A DNA stretch of 64,000 nucleotides from Spirodela intermedia (Eukaryota > Streptophyta > Magnoliopsida > Alismatales > Araceae), in the NCBI GenBank assembly GCA_902729315.2, contig LR746270.1, forward strand, positions 4,900,221-4,964,220. Direction: 5' to 3'. Of this stretch, positions 44,440 through 55,707 are shown one piece after another. The notes under the pieces were generated by a model. That model was not told the DNA's origin. It saw only the letters and a list, made by a program, of their open reading frames with translations, and did no database searches. Made by a program: the position numbers and the translations under genes. Numbering within the stretch: the first letter of the stretch is position 1; the number at the start of each line of letters is the position of its first letter.

Positions 44440-47400
44440 ACGACCACTTGTTTCCTTGAATCACGGGGCATCCTCCTGCCATGGACATTTGATAGGAGTT
44501 ATCAAGACAACTTACTGCTCCGTGAAAGTTGCTGAAATGGATAGACTGAGCTCACCATGCAGGCTAGATGGATCGAGCGTGGCATCAGGCCTCATGCTCC
44601 AGAAGAGCAATGCGTCGCCCCTCTTTGGTTTCACGGCGAGTCCTTTCTTGGCACATTCAGAGAGCTCACTGTAGTATGACAAGGAGCTGCTGTTCATTTT
44701 GGAAGCAGGGAAGATGGTTTCTCCGCCTTCTTCCACATCCGAACTGTAAAATTTCAAAGGAAAAGAAGATTACCGCATTGCATTTGATTCAAATCTGTGG
44801 TGAACCTAATTTCTAGTGGGTAAATGGTTCATAGAGCATACAGGTACATAAGGACGGTAGCAATACGCTGACCCCCGTTCTTGGTGTTAAATTTATCGAG
44901 GAAGTAGTCAAAATGGGGCTCATATTTCTGTCCAACTTCGTAATGCAGAACCTGAAGGCCCTCCCCGTGCTCTGTAAATAATGAAATCATATTAAGCGAG
45001 ATGACACCCATCAAGGCTGAAGAAAAACCAATGTGCCTATCCATTCCCCAGCATCAACGGGACTGAATTCACCGCCTATCCCTCAACACAAATAGAAATT
45101 ATTAACCTCAAAGAACAACAGAAACTTGAAGCTGTGCCTGGCCACCTGCTTGTTGATAGTACATTCTTTTATATGGATTGGTGCATCATGAGATATCACT
45201 ATAGATTGTTTTTTAAAAAGTAACACTTGACTGATTAGAAAACAGAATTCAATAGTACCGAGCTCGATTTAATATGTAAATATGTATTATAAATAAATAA
45301 AATTAATTAGGAAAGAATTATTTAATAAATGATCCTCGATTACAGAAAAGTTACACCCTGCCACATTCAAAATAGTAAACACATCATGAGCATGAAATAT
45401 TCTTCAGGCAGGTCACATTTATTGAGTATGAATTTACAGACACTTGGTAGGACCACCTGTCCTAAGCCCTTGGTTAAACAAATTTCCAAATACGTGACTG
45501 ACGGTCACATATACAGACCCTGAATTGGATGTAATTTTTTATCCATACGCAAGGTCATAGCTCTTCAGTACACAAATAAGTTGATCTGTTTCCAGATTAT
45601 GGATTGAAGACATAACTACACGATCCATTTAAAAGGGAATACCCTAAGTCTCATCCACTGAGGTGGCATTTTGGTTGGGAGGATCAGCGGGAAGAGGACC
45701 AAGGAAGGTGGAGAGAATACAAATCTATATCAGCCCGTATGGTCAAGAGCGTTGCATAAAAGATAATCCACCAAACCGTGTCATCACCTTTCCTTTCCCA
45801 AAGTTCATTTTATCTTATTATTCATCAAACCAAAACAGGTAGTAATATTTTATATCTGATGTTAGAATACATCTGATGTCCATCAAACATCCTACAAGAA
45901 GAAGCATAAAAGGAATGTGGGTCAAATACGGCAAAAAATTGCGTCAAAGACTCCTTCAACCCATGTTAATTACAAATGACGATGATATTACCCATAAATA
46001 TGTCATAGTCTAGGTTTTTCCAGAGACCAAGCTAACCGAGGCAGCTGTCAATATATCTCTAAATATATTGAAAAACCAATTATTCAGCAGTTTGAAATAA
46101 TATAATTATACCTGCAAGGGATTAAGAGTATGCAATAAATTATTCGAAATAATATTCATGTAAATAAGGAATGCACCGAAAGCAACTCACATAATAACTT
46201 TAAATAGCTTCATATTAACATTAATAACGGAAAAATAACTAAATAAACAACATATGACTAAAAACACAACATATATATGTCAGTTTGGCCATTGCATGGC
46301 CAAACGAATCATACAAAAGAATCGAATACAATGCCGTTGGTAACAACCAAGCAACTCGTAGAATTGTCAAAGAGAGCACTAGTGCGGCCTACCTAAGAAA
46401 CCAAGACACCATGGATGTCTGGACTGTCTTGACAACAAGGCAACACCCGGAAAACACACAATACAAACAGGTGGAGACATTATAATATACTCAATGTCAC
46501 AATGTTTACTTCAGCGATGGAGGTTCCAAAACCTGATTTGCTAAAGGTTGTCTAAGCCCCCCTTCTCCCATCTCGAATACCAAGTCGTGCTTCGAACTTA
46601 TTACGGACGAACCCTGAAATTGTACTCTGAAGATTGCTTGGGCGATGGATTATTTCATCCCTGAGATTTCTCGTAAACCCCTTTACTCATCGAGACAACC
46701 AAAACTTTGTGAAGTAGTGCTTGGGGTGTCGTACAACTTTGAAGAGAAATAATCGTGTTACCCAGGAACAAATCCAATAAACTTCTGTTTAATGACTTCT
46801 CACCACAGTTCCTCTCATCGGATTCCAGTTGCTACTATATATGGTTTTGATATGGCTACTTGATCTAATTTCGATATTTTGTCCCCAATAAGTCTAGATC
46901 ATAGACCATCCCAACAGAACATCTTTCCGCCATATCTTTGGCAATTCAATCATTATTTCCGACGTAACTTCAAGATGTCTCCCACAAGATAGGTCAATTC
47001 CCGAAATAAGTCTTATCTTGCAAACATGATCAAAATGTGACTATGACACGTTACAGATCGTCAAATCAAGCTTTATGGGGAATCATATCATAGAAATTAG
47101 GATAAGAAAATCTCAAGTTTGGCGATATATTTTAATTTCTTTACTCAACAGAATTATACAGCAACATCATATTTAGTCATTCAAAGAATGTGGATAAGAC
47201 TGAAGTTTCAGGCAAACCAAACGATCGAATAACCTCAAATATTAAACTGAAACTCTAACAGTTTCAAAGTAGCAAAATGATGAGCACGTCAAGGGAAAAT
47301 TCTGCAGCATTTTTCTGGGGCATCATTCCCACGGCTTACCAACGGGAATGAAGGTGAAGTCTGCAATTCTCTTCTCAATCGCTTGAATAACCTTATCTTG

Positions 47401-50400
47401 ACCTCTCCTGAGAAACATGCCTGAGCTTGTCCGAACCCTGTTAGTTGAAATACAAATGATGAGAACTTTTCATGTCAACAAAAAAGCCACAATTCTATAA
47501 GCTGTTGTCGGGAAGATAAAGCAAAAGTTGTAAATAATTATCCTTCCTATGACCTTATGGCTCATCGGATATCAAGAATGGGACAGAATCATTAATACGG
47601 TTAACAACCTGTCAAAAAACTAGAAAGAGGATCCTTTGGAGAAATAAAGGCTTGCCAAGAAGTACAAAATGCTGAGTCTTGAACCAAACAAACTCTGTTC
47701 CCTTTTTAGTATAGTTTGAAAAGTGCGAATGTCAAAAAGAGATACTCGTTTTAGCTGTCGTTGGGAATGGAAGACAATTTGCCACATTATTTTCTCTCAT
47801 ACCCATTGTTAAAAGGTAGTTAAAAACAAATTCGAGATTGTTCTCTCCATCACGTGAAGCTGCCATGGAGGTCTACGACCCATGTTAAGGAGGCTCTTCT
47901 ATATCCAATAAGAGCCGATCTACCAACAAAAACCAGGTTCAAATACTATTTGGTACTAAAGACACCTACATTACTTTTACAAAGCATATGCTCATAAAAA
48001 ATAAAAAAACCCATATAAGTTTACAAGACACAAAAGTCCAGCAAAGCAGAACTTTCGTGCATGCATTATCACAGTAAGAAGAAAATTATCGACATTGGAA
48101 CAATTAAATATTTAGAATTTAACTACATTAAAAAATGCGTAATGATTCTTCAAAAGCAATTTCATGGACCAGTGCAGACCTGCTGTCGGTGCTTTTACCA
48201 GTGGAACTATCAACAACCGTTGACTTCTGCATATAAGGCTTTGCCAGATTAATCAGATGCTCGCACTCCTCCTTAGACTGTACAAATAAAGAAGAATGAA
48301 TATGTTGCATGTCTAAATATTACTCGAAAACCATCGCTTTTAAAACAGACAATTCAAAATGATCACATCTGTTTTGGTAGGAACTGTCCCTTGTTTTAAA
48401 AATGATCAATAATTTCTCTTACTGAATAAAATATCTCGAATTAATATACTCCAGCCTTCAGTGAAAGGTAAAAGATCAAGAAGCTGCCATAAGATCTCAA
48501 AATTTGCAAAACATTCAGGTTTATCCCTAAACTGAAAAATGTGCCCTCTCACGTCTTTGGTCACCATCAAAGAGCAGAAAATAAATTTCACAAAAAGTGT
48601 ACTTAGATGATCGTAAATCCAATAGTGTTGTAACAACAAGAAGCCAGTATCAGATTACTTAGTCCGCACAGGAAAAATGTCAAAATAAAGTGTACACTTT
48701 TTAATCCCACGTGATCATAGTAGAAAAAGAGAGAAAATGAACAAATTTGGAAAACGAGTAGTCAAACTACAGACAAAACGTGAATAAATCCCGGTACATC
48801 AGTATAGCCTTACCCCAGCAAGGCCTAGGACAGAAAAGGAGGAACAAACTACAGACAAAACAACCCCAAAATAGTAGAAATTCTTCCTTCTCCCTCGCAC
48901 AGAAAGATGTCCCCGATCATTAAATTTCTCACAAACCCACAGAAATACCTGATGTGCTGAGGCGTTTTCCAGTTAAAATACGTTGCCTATCAGTTGCTTT
49001 AGAATCTCATCACAGAAGACATCATCAGATAAAATACCATGTGATTAAGAGCACATAAGCTAAAGCAAAATTTTCAATGACAGAAGGAATATCAGACACG
49101 GAAACAACACTCTTTCTTTTTTTCCTTTTTTTGCACCATAACATAAAAACCTTGCGGGCTCAACTTCATATTCCACCAAATAAATAATGGTCTAAACTAA
49201 AGCTACCCTTGTTAGATGCTGTCTCGTGTTTGATGCCAAGTTACTCGAGACAAACATCTTCAAGAGAGTCCAACTCCCATGAATGTAGCATTAGTTTGAA
49301 ACTTGCAATTTTAAACCCCTAAATAGTTACACAGACATAATTTTGTATCACGATTTGGAACCAGTTTATCTTTTCAACCTTATTTTGTCTCCTTATGGGG
49401 AAGATATGAGTTATTTGGTTGTTCACCATACAAGCAAGCAATTTAAATCCAGCTAGATACCAGGACATTATAAACTATCAACAGTAGCATATTACAGATT
49501 GCTGCGAGGGTAGACTATGAACCTAACTTGGAGCTATTCGTCAAATGCATCATCTCAATAACACAAAAACAGCCTTCACATTCAGACTTCTTATGGGAAA
49601 TGAACGATGCAGGATGACCCGATTGGAACATGGAAGGGCTCCGATTGGAATAAATGTCACAAGAATTTTTTTTACCGTCCGTCATCCCAGAAACCTGCAG
49701 TATTCAAATTTATTCACCAACAGGACGATAGTGACAAGGTAATCATAGAAAAATGAGGAGCAGTGATGGCCGGGAAAATTCTTAATCTTCAAAAAAAATT
49801 AAAAATCACAAAACAAGTGCCTTGCAGCCCTTGACGGAGAGAACGTTAGGTATTCATATGATATTACCTCGGGATTCATAAGCTTCGATGGAATTTCCAC
49901 TCCCAATATTACAAAAGAAGAATAATTTACCCCTGGAAAAGATTCAAAAGAAAAGAGGTCCCTAAAAAAGACATCCCATAAGCTAGATCATTCAAAGTCC
50001 CACCCTTCACCTTTGTGATAACAGAAAATCCCGGGTTTAATAGAAGGATCTGTGCAGAAAGATCCAGAAGGAGTTTCCAATCTTACTATCTTAATGCCAA
50101 AAAAAAAAAATTTGAACAGAAAAGCCCCCCGCATCCAACTATTAGTATCAACGCAATATGGCAGGAAAGAAGCATTTTGAACATCAGATCAACATCAGAT
50201 CATACTTCCTGGGCCACTTTTAAACATTTTGAACTATCTTATTTATTACCTAAATCTCAAATGCATTATCTGATGTCAGCATTAGTTTTGATTCCTAACA
50301 GAGGATTAATTTTGTTTCATAGTCTCATGGCATTATGGAAGCAAAGAAGGAACCGACCAGGCCGACTCAATTAAATAGAGAGAGAAAGTGGGAGATCAAT

Positions 50401-50918
50401 ATCCGATCATTCATCCTGGATCAGTTTTTAAAAAAAATTGAACTGCAATTACCGAAAAAGAGAGTGTGCGTGATTTCGAAAAATTGGAGACAAAAGCCAC
50501 ACCAAGAAATTGTGATAGACGAATGCCCTTGGCTCCCAAGAGATCACCTCCGTCCACTGCTCGCCTCTCTGTCCTAATCCATCGCTGAAGAGGGAAGACA
50601 AGGTTAATTCACGACCCATCAGCCACCGCCTCTGACAGGTTGTTAGACTCCGCTTCAGCATGAACACAACGGACTCGGTTGCGAAGAAAACGTATACCTA
50701 TCGATCGCAACCTTCTGAGACCCGCCCCCCAGGCGCCGGGCCACCGCCGCGTGCAGCCCTGGGGAGTCCTCGGAATCGGGGATCGAGAAGGTACCCAGGA
50801 AAAGGAGGACGAGAATGACGACCGACAGCATCAGCAGCATCCCCACCACCAGCGTCCACGCTGACGTTGACCTTCTGCTAGAGGACCCCCGGGAACTCCG
50901 GAGGGGACCTCTCCCCAT
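44402..50918 (-). CDS. Membrane-anchored prolyl 4-hydroxylase (290 aa)
   Basis: Seven phase-consistent exons: 50698-50918, 50503-50566, 48180-48277, 47340-47437, 44842-44971, 44556-44743, 44402-44475 (stop TAG). The N-terminus has a basic stretch, then a membrane segment (WTLVVGMLLMLSVVILVLLF, about residues 20-40), giving a type II ER/Golgi protein. The 2-oxoglutarate/Fe(II) dioxygenase domain follows, with SWEPRAFVYHNFL, RTSSGMFL, and the iron ligands His180, Asp182 (EPHFDYF) and His266 (LHGG), plus the 2-oxoglutarate Lys276 (GNKW). Plant P4Hs hydroxylate prolines of cell-wall extensins and arabinogalactan proteins so they can be glycosylated. All catalytic residues are present. An in-frame Met 21 codons upstream (50981) would add MEEEACGSARCCRC, but the shorter start leaves a better signal anchor. 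Introns 2 and 4 exceed 2 kb. Confidence 0.9.
44972..47339 (-). other. Intron 4 of the P4H gene
   Basis: This 2.4-kb AT-rich intron has stops in all frames; nothing else is recognised. Confidence 0.65.
48278..50502 (-). other. Intron 2 of the P4H gene
   Basis: This 2.2-kb AT-rich intron has only short chance frames; no transposon protein motif is visible. Confidence 0.65.
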
Positions 50919-52247
50919 GACAGGCGACGATGGGCAGAGACAACGGCAGCACCGTGCACTCCCACAGGCCTCCTCCTCCACCCACTGATCTGGGGGAATG
51001 AGAAAAAACAGAATCCTTCGCGTGGGAGAAGAGGCTGAACGCCGGCTGGGAGCACAAGAGGGGAAGGAATTAATGACCGGAACAGTTCGTCCTTCCTCGC
51101 CGCGATCTGTCTTTATTACGGAATCAAAGCTAGCCGAGGCGAAGCAAGAAAGGTGGGGCTGGTGGAGGTAAATTAGGGCTCCTCGTTCCGGCTACTCGTA
51201 CAGATCGGGGCTCCGCAGGCCTGTGAATTTTTTTTGGTTCCACGCCGACGCCACTGACGAACGGGAGAGGACCGGCCGGGCGGAAGAGCTAGTTTAGCGA
51301 ACGGGGGTTGACCATTCTTTCTCCATGAAATCCCTCCCGAAGGTGGGCCACGTCGTCCTATCGTTGACTTCCGGACTGAGATGGAAATAGAGAGAGAGAG
51401 AGAGAGGAAATAAATATAAAACATTTGTTATATAAATAAATAAACCTTCGTTGTACGGATAAATTTGTCATTAAAATTAAAAATTATTAACTTTTGCCTC
51501 CCTTGGAGCCAACTAAATTATTCATAGGCCAATTATCTCTCATTATACTTCTAAGACATAATAATTTATTATATACTTTCAATTTTTAATTCATCAAACG
51601 TATCTTATTCGATTTACTGTATAATTTTATCGGGAAAGAAATGCTGAACCGTCCTGGGTGATTTTCCTAACTATAAAAATAAAATATATCGCTTCACATT
51701 AGATGGTGGGCGATCCGAGACATTAATGTCTGATTTAATGCTAATTAATGACGGGAAAAAAACTTAATATTGGAGTGACCCCAGGAATTTGGCTCTTGAG
51801 GGGACATCCTAAGAATATGGCTATTCATTGGATATAAGTAATAAAGCAATAATGACCTTCATAAATATGAATTGGTATGGTGAAGAGAACATGGGCAGGT
51901 AACAAAATATTCTTAGACCTATTTTCTGTGAAGTACAACAGAAAAGCTGCCTTGATAAAATGCCAGGTTGCCTGAAGGAGATCTGGCTTAAAATATTGCC
52001 AGAGGGAGATTATTCAGGGAAATTCTTGGAGCATGTCATCAAACAGCTGGCTCACGAGAAATATATTAGCCCATATCTATTTCATACGAGTTATTATAGA
52101 GAGAGAGAGAGAGAGAGAGGACAGATGGGTGAATAACTACGGAATTATAGACCCATATCTATCACACAAGAACTATGGTAGAGAGAGAACGAGAGTAGCT
52201 ATAGAATTACACTGGATTCTATGAAATACTTTGTCATGGCTCCCAAC

Positions 52248-52251
<4 letters not shown>

Positions 52252-52302
<51 letters not shown>
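52252..52302 (+). repeat. (GA)n microsatellite
   Basis: About 50 bp of GA repeats in intergenic DNA; shorter GA runs lie upstream, flanked by repeated CCCATATCTAT words. Confidence 0.93.
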
Positions 52303-52305
<3 letters not shown>

Positions 52306-52360
52306 TGCCCCCAACATAGGCCTTGACCCTGTGGGCTTAGAGACTGGGAGGAAGTTAGGC

Positions 52361-52545
52361 AGGGACATTAGGGTAAAAAATACAGCCGGAAGGAAGTTCT
52401 AATTCTTCTGCTTTTGATTTGGGTCATTCTGGTCGTCCCATTTCATTAGAAGTTTCTCAAACATAAAGCTTGTTCATAAAAAAATAAAATTAAAATGGCA
52501 CATTAGGATAAAAAATACAGCTGGAAGGAACTTCTAATTATTCAT
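52361..52545 (+). repeat. Direct repeat, about 136-bp period
   Basis: ACATTAGGGTAAAAAATACA (about 52366) recurs as ACATTAGGATAAAAAATACA (about 52501). Both continue into GC.GGAAGGAA.TTCTAATT. About 45 bp matches, as if a short segment was duplicated. Confidence 0.78.
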
Positions 52546-53163
52546 TGCCTTGATATCCAATCAGTCATTGAATGTCATGGGCTTGACTTCATCGGCCTTT
52601 ATCTTGGAGCATGCGGTCAACTGTGCACTCTACTTTGTCCCATGCTTTCAATCAGCACCCACCAATAAAATATCCGGTGCATCTAATTCTTTTCAATTGG
52701 AATCGCCAGGGCAGTCTATCAATCACACAACCATGTCTAAAGAAACACGAATGATCAGAGATTGGAAAAGAAAAAGGATCAATCGGAGACTAAAAATGAA
52801 AAATATTCGGGATTTATTGATATTCTATTCAGTATTCGTTCCCGTGCCTATAACAGCTCGATTATGCACAGATTCAGCCAATCTGCGTAGCAAAGACATC
52901 AGATTTATTTCAGTTCATCATTGAATCAGAGATCTGACAACCTCGTTTGCACAGAGTTATCTGTTCCTCAATTCACAGTAAAGCAGAAGCCCGACAATGC
53001 ATCCGAGATCTTCTGCTGCGGTTAGATCCCAAGCTCAAAGAGTGATTCCTACGAAATGAATCCGTGGGTCGATCAGGTTTTTAAACAAATATCTTCATCT
53101 GATCACAAAAGAATAACCCGGTCAGATCTGTACTGGCGAAGCAAGATCACAGATTCTTCCTCA

Positions 53164-53385
53164 CGAACAGGAATTACTCAAACATGGATGCGTCAAGATG
53201 CAGAACATTTCAATTTACAGTAGCATCCAATGACCTGGTGATAAACTAAATGGGAAAAAATTCATTCCTATGAACGAAGCAGGGATTGCTCAAACATGGA
53301 TGCTTCGAGACGCGGAAAGTTTCAATTTACAGTAACATCCAACGTTCTGGAGATGAACCGATTTGGGATATTTTTTCAGATTCCT
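53164..53385 (+). repeat. Diverged tandem duplication, about 108-bp period
   Basis: The segment from 53164 (ACTCAAACATGGATGCGTCA inside it) recurs from 53272 (GCTCAAACATGGATGCTTCG). Both continue with TTTCAATTTACAGTA.CATCCAA. Two adjacent units with about 80 percent similarity by eye over the matching part. Confidence 0.8.
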
Positions 53386-53546
53386 CTCGTCCCTTCGTTT
53401 TTCTCAGCTCTGATAACCCGAATAGGAGGAAGTGTCCCTACAGGAAAGTCAGTCATCTTACACAGAAAAAGAAGATGAGGGAAAGAGAAACGAGGGGAGC
53501 GGGCGAAGAAGGGCCGGCAAGAGCAGACCCTCACCCAGACCTTCTC

Positions 53547-54014
53547 TCACCGACGGGAAGTCTCCCCGTCCTTGCCCTCGTCGGCCATCTTTCGGTGCTT
53601 CTCAACGAGCTTATCGAGAGCGGATTGAACGGCGTCCCTACCCCCAATGAGGAGGCGGGTGATGATCCCCGGATCGCGCTCGTATCGAGCCTCCTCGAAC
53701 TCCCGGCGGGCGTTCTCCCGGAGCACCTCCCTCCACGGCACCCCCCGAGCGTCGGGCCAGGGGAAGAAGCGCGTCGCTCGGAGGATGTCCCGGTAAAGCG
53801 CCAGCGCCTCCTTCCTGGTGCTGGTCAGCCGCCGCCGCGCCGCGATCTCGTCCTCCTCATCGTCGTCCGCTTTCTTCTCCTTTCCCACCAGGTGCCTCTC
53901 CAGCAGCTCTTCCACTGTGTCGGGGCCCTCGTGGAGGAACCCCCTCCTAAAGAAACCGACGGCGGCCGCCGGCCTCCGCCATCTCTGCACCTTCGACAGG
54001 GACGAAGCGGCCAT
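53547..54014 (-). CDS. LYR-motif (complex 1 LYR-like) protein (155 aa)
   Basis: Single exon. The Leu-Tyr-Arg motif is at residues 73-75 in EALALYRDILRATRFF, followed by the conserved Phe of LYR proteins, then WPDARGVPWREVLRENARREF, EARYERDPGIITRLLIGG and DAVQSALDKLVEKH. This is a three-helix LYR fold. The first 30 residues (MAASSLSKVQRWRRPAAAVG) are Arg/Ala/Ser-rich and without acids, as in mitochondrial presequences. LYR proteins bind acyl-ACP and serve Fe-S cluster delivery or respiratory-complex assembly. The wording resembles the Arabidopsis EMB1793 (At1g76060) type; which complex it serves is unknown. An acidic insert (DDDEEDE) precedes the motif. The gene diverges from the MFS gene about 1 kb away. 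Confidence 0.85.
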   Translation of the reverse strand: MAASSLSKVQRWRRPAAAVGFFRRGFLHEGPDTVEELLERHLVGKEKKADDDEEDEIAARRRLTSTRKEALALYRDILRATRFFPWPDARGVPWREVLRENARREFEEARYERDPGIITRLLIGGRDAVQSALDKLVEKHRKMADEGKDGETSRR

Positions 54015-54360
54015 CGGAGCAATTCGATCCGACCGAAATCGGAACGGGCAAGGGGACGGCGGACTCTCTCTCTATCTGTCAGTTTTTCCGGACTAATCAA
54101 TAAAATTAAAAAACTATAAGGGTGTTTTTCCTAATGAGAATATTTCATAGGGCCTAGAAATAACAATCTCACAGGTGAATTCGAATTATATCCGAAAATG
54201 AGCATACATACTATATACTTTTATTATCAAATATGCATTAATAATGGCATAATACATTACCTTCCTGAATTAAGTGCTTTTAGAAAAACCATCCATGGAT
54301 ATTAATCTAAATAATAAATAAAATAAAAAATCGTGCTGACGGTACTCGACTGGGCTCTAC

Positions 54361-54401
<41 letters not shown>

Positions 54402-54989
54402 CTTCACGTAGATGAATTGACAAAAGGATTTTTTGGCTGTTCATCCCATTATATAAAATCGAAATTATCGTCCTGAAATTATTTTTTTATCATAATTAAT
54501 TAGTGGGGAAATCGCAACTAAAATAGAATTATTATTTATTACAATATTTGTTAATGACAGCCTCGAAAGTCGAGTTTCATCGCCGCCAAAAAAAATTGAC
54601 AGAAGGTATGGGCCCAGATTTGAAATGGGCCGGACCGGCCCGGTCCGCTGTTAACCCTCGGCCGCACGTATGTTCCCGTGCGAAAAATGCGGACGCCGCG
54701 GCGGTGCAAGGCTCGTGTTCGTCTGCCGTACAAGCCACTCCTTTCATCCTCTCTCTCTTTCTCTAGATGCTCTCTGCGGAGCATACTAAATCGACCAGAT
54801 AAGTCCCTCAGTGCTCCAAAACATGACGGAGGCGGGGGGTGACTTACGACGGGTTTTCTTGAAGGAGATGGTACATCTTTGTCTGGTTCTGGCCTGGGAG
54901 GCTGTAAATAGGCCGGCGAGCTCCCGGCGGTGCTGCTCGTCTCCCGCCGCCTGACCTTCCCCTTGCTCCACCCAACCTCGGAGGCCCAC

Positions 54990-55037
<48 letters not shown>

Positions 55038-55043
55038 AGAGAG
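54015..55043. other. Divergent promoter region between LYR and MFS genes
   Basis: AT-rich with (CT)n at about 54363-54399 and (GA)n at 54992-55032. The latter ends 12 bp before the MFS start. No gene recognised. Confidence 0.5.
54992..55032 (+). repeat. (GA)n tract in the MFS 5' leader
   Basis: About 41 bp of GA repeats just before the ATG at 55044. GA-rich leaders are targets of plant GAGA-binding (BPC) proteins; that role here is inferred. Confidence 0.9.
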
Positions 55044-55674
55044 ATGAAGGACCTGCCGAGGCTGGGCCACCTCTTCGTCTGCGTCTTTCTCTACCACTTC
55101 TCCGCATTCATGGTCCTCCCGGCCATCACCGACGTCACAATGGCCGCCCTCTGCCCCGGCAGAGACGAGTGTGGCCTCGCCATTTACCTCAGCGGCTTCC
55201 AACAGGCCGTAAGTCTCTCTCTCTCTCTATCCCTTCCTCGTTCTGTAACTCTGCTCATCGTCTTCTTCGTTCTGCGTCCATGTTCTTCATCTACTCCGCC
55301 CTTTCTCCCGCAAAGGTGCAGCTTATCTGAGGACGCCCCATTTAGAGCATAGTTTATGATATATTTTAACGAGAAATTGGAACGGGAGGGATCGCTAGAA
55401 ACTCTTCGCTTCCACGTAAAGATGATCGCTTCGCTTCCATCGGAAGAAGCCTCGTGCTCCTTCCTCCCTGACGAAACACGCGACGGATCGAACGAGCGCG
55501 GGGGTATTCTGTAGATTCTCTCTCATGAGGTTTCTCCCTTCCTCTCCTTCCGCAGATCACAGGGATGGGAACCCTCCTGTTGACCCCCCTCGTCGGCAAC
55601 CTCTCCGACCGCTACGGCAGGAAGGCGCTGCTCACTGTCCCGATGTCCGTCGCTGTCATTCCCCTCGGTAAGTA

Positions 55675-55707
<33 letters not shown>

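Larger units (their letters stand above)
50919..53546. other. Intergenic region between P4H and the LYR gene
   Basis: Promoter and leader of the P4H gene to about 51400, then AT-rich DNA with GA microsatellites (51387-51407, 52098-52120, 52252-52302) and two diverged tandem duplications (52361-52545, 53164-53385). No coding region recognised. Confidence 0.5.

Noticed and set aside
52550-52924. 124-codon plus-strand frame
   Set aside because: AT-rich and basic with no family resemblance; I also considered organellar DNA insertion and saw no organelle gene motif.
53286-54119. Open frame of 277 codons on the plus strand
   Set aside because: Antisense to the LYR gene; the minus frame has the LYR motif and conserved blocks.
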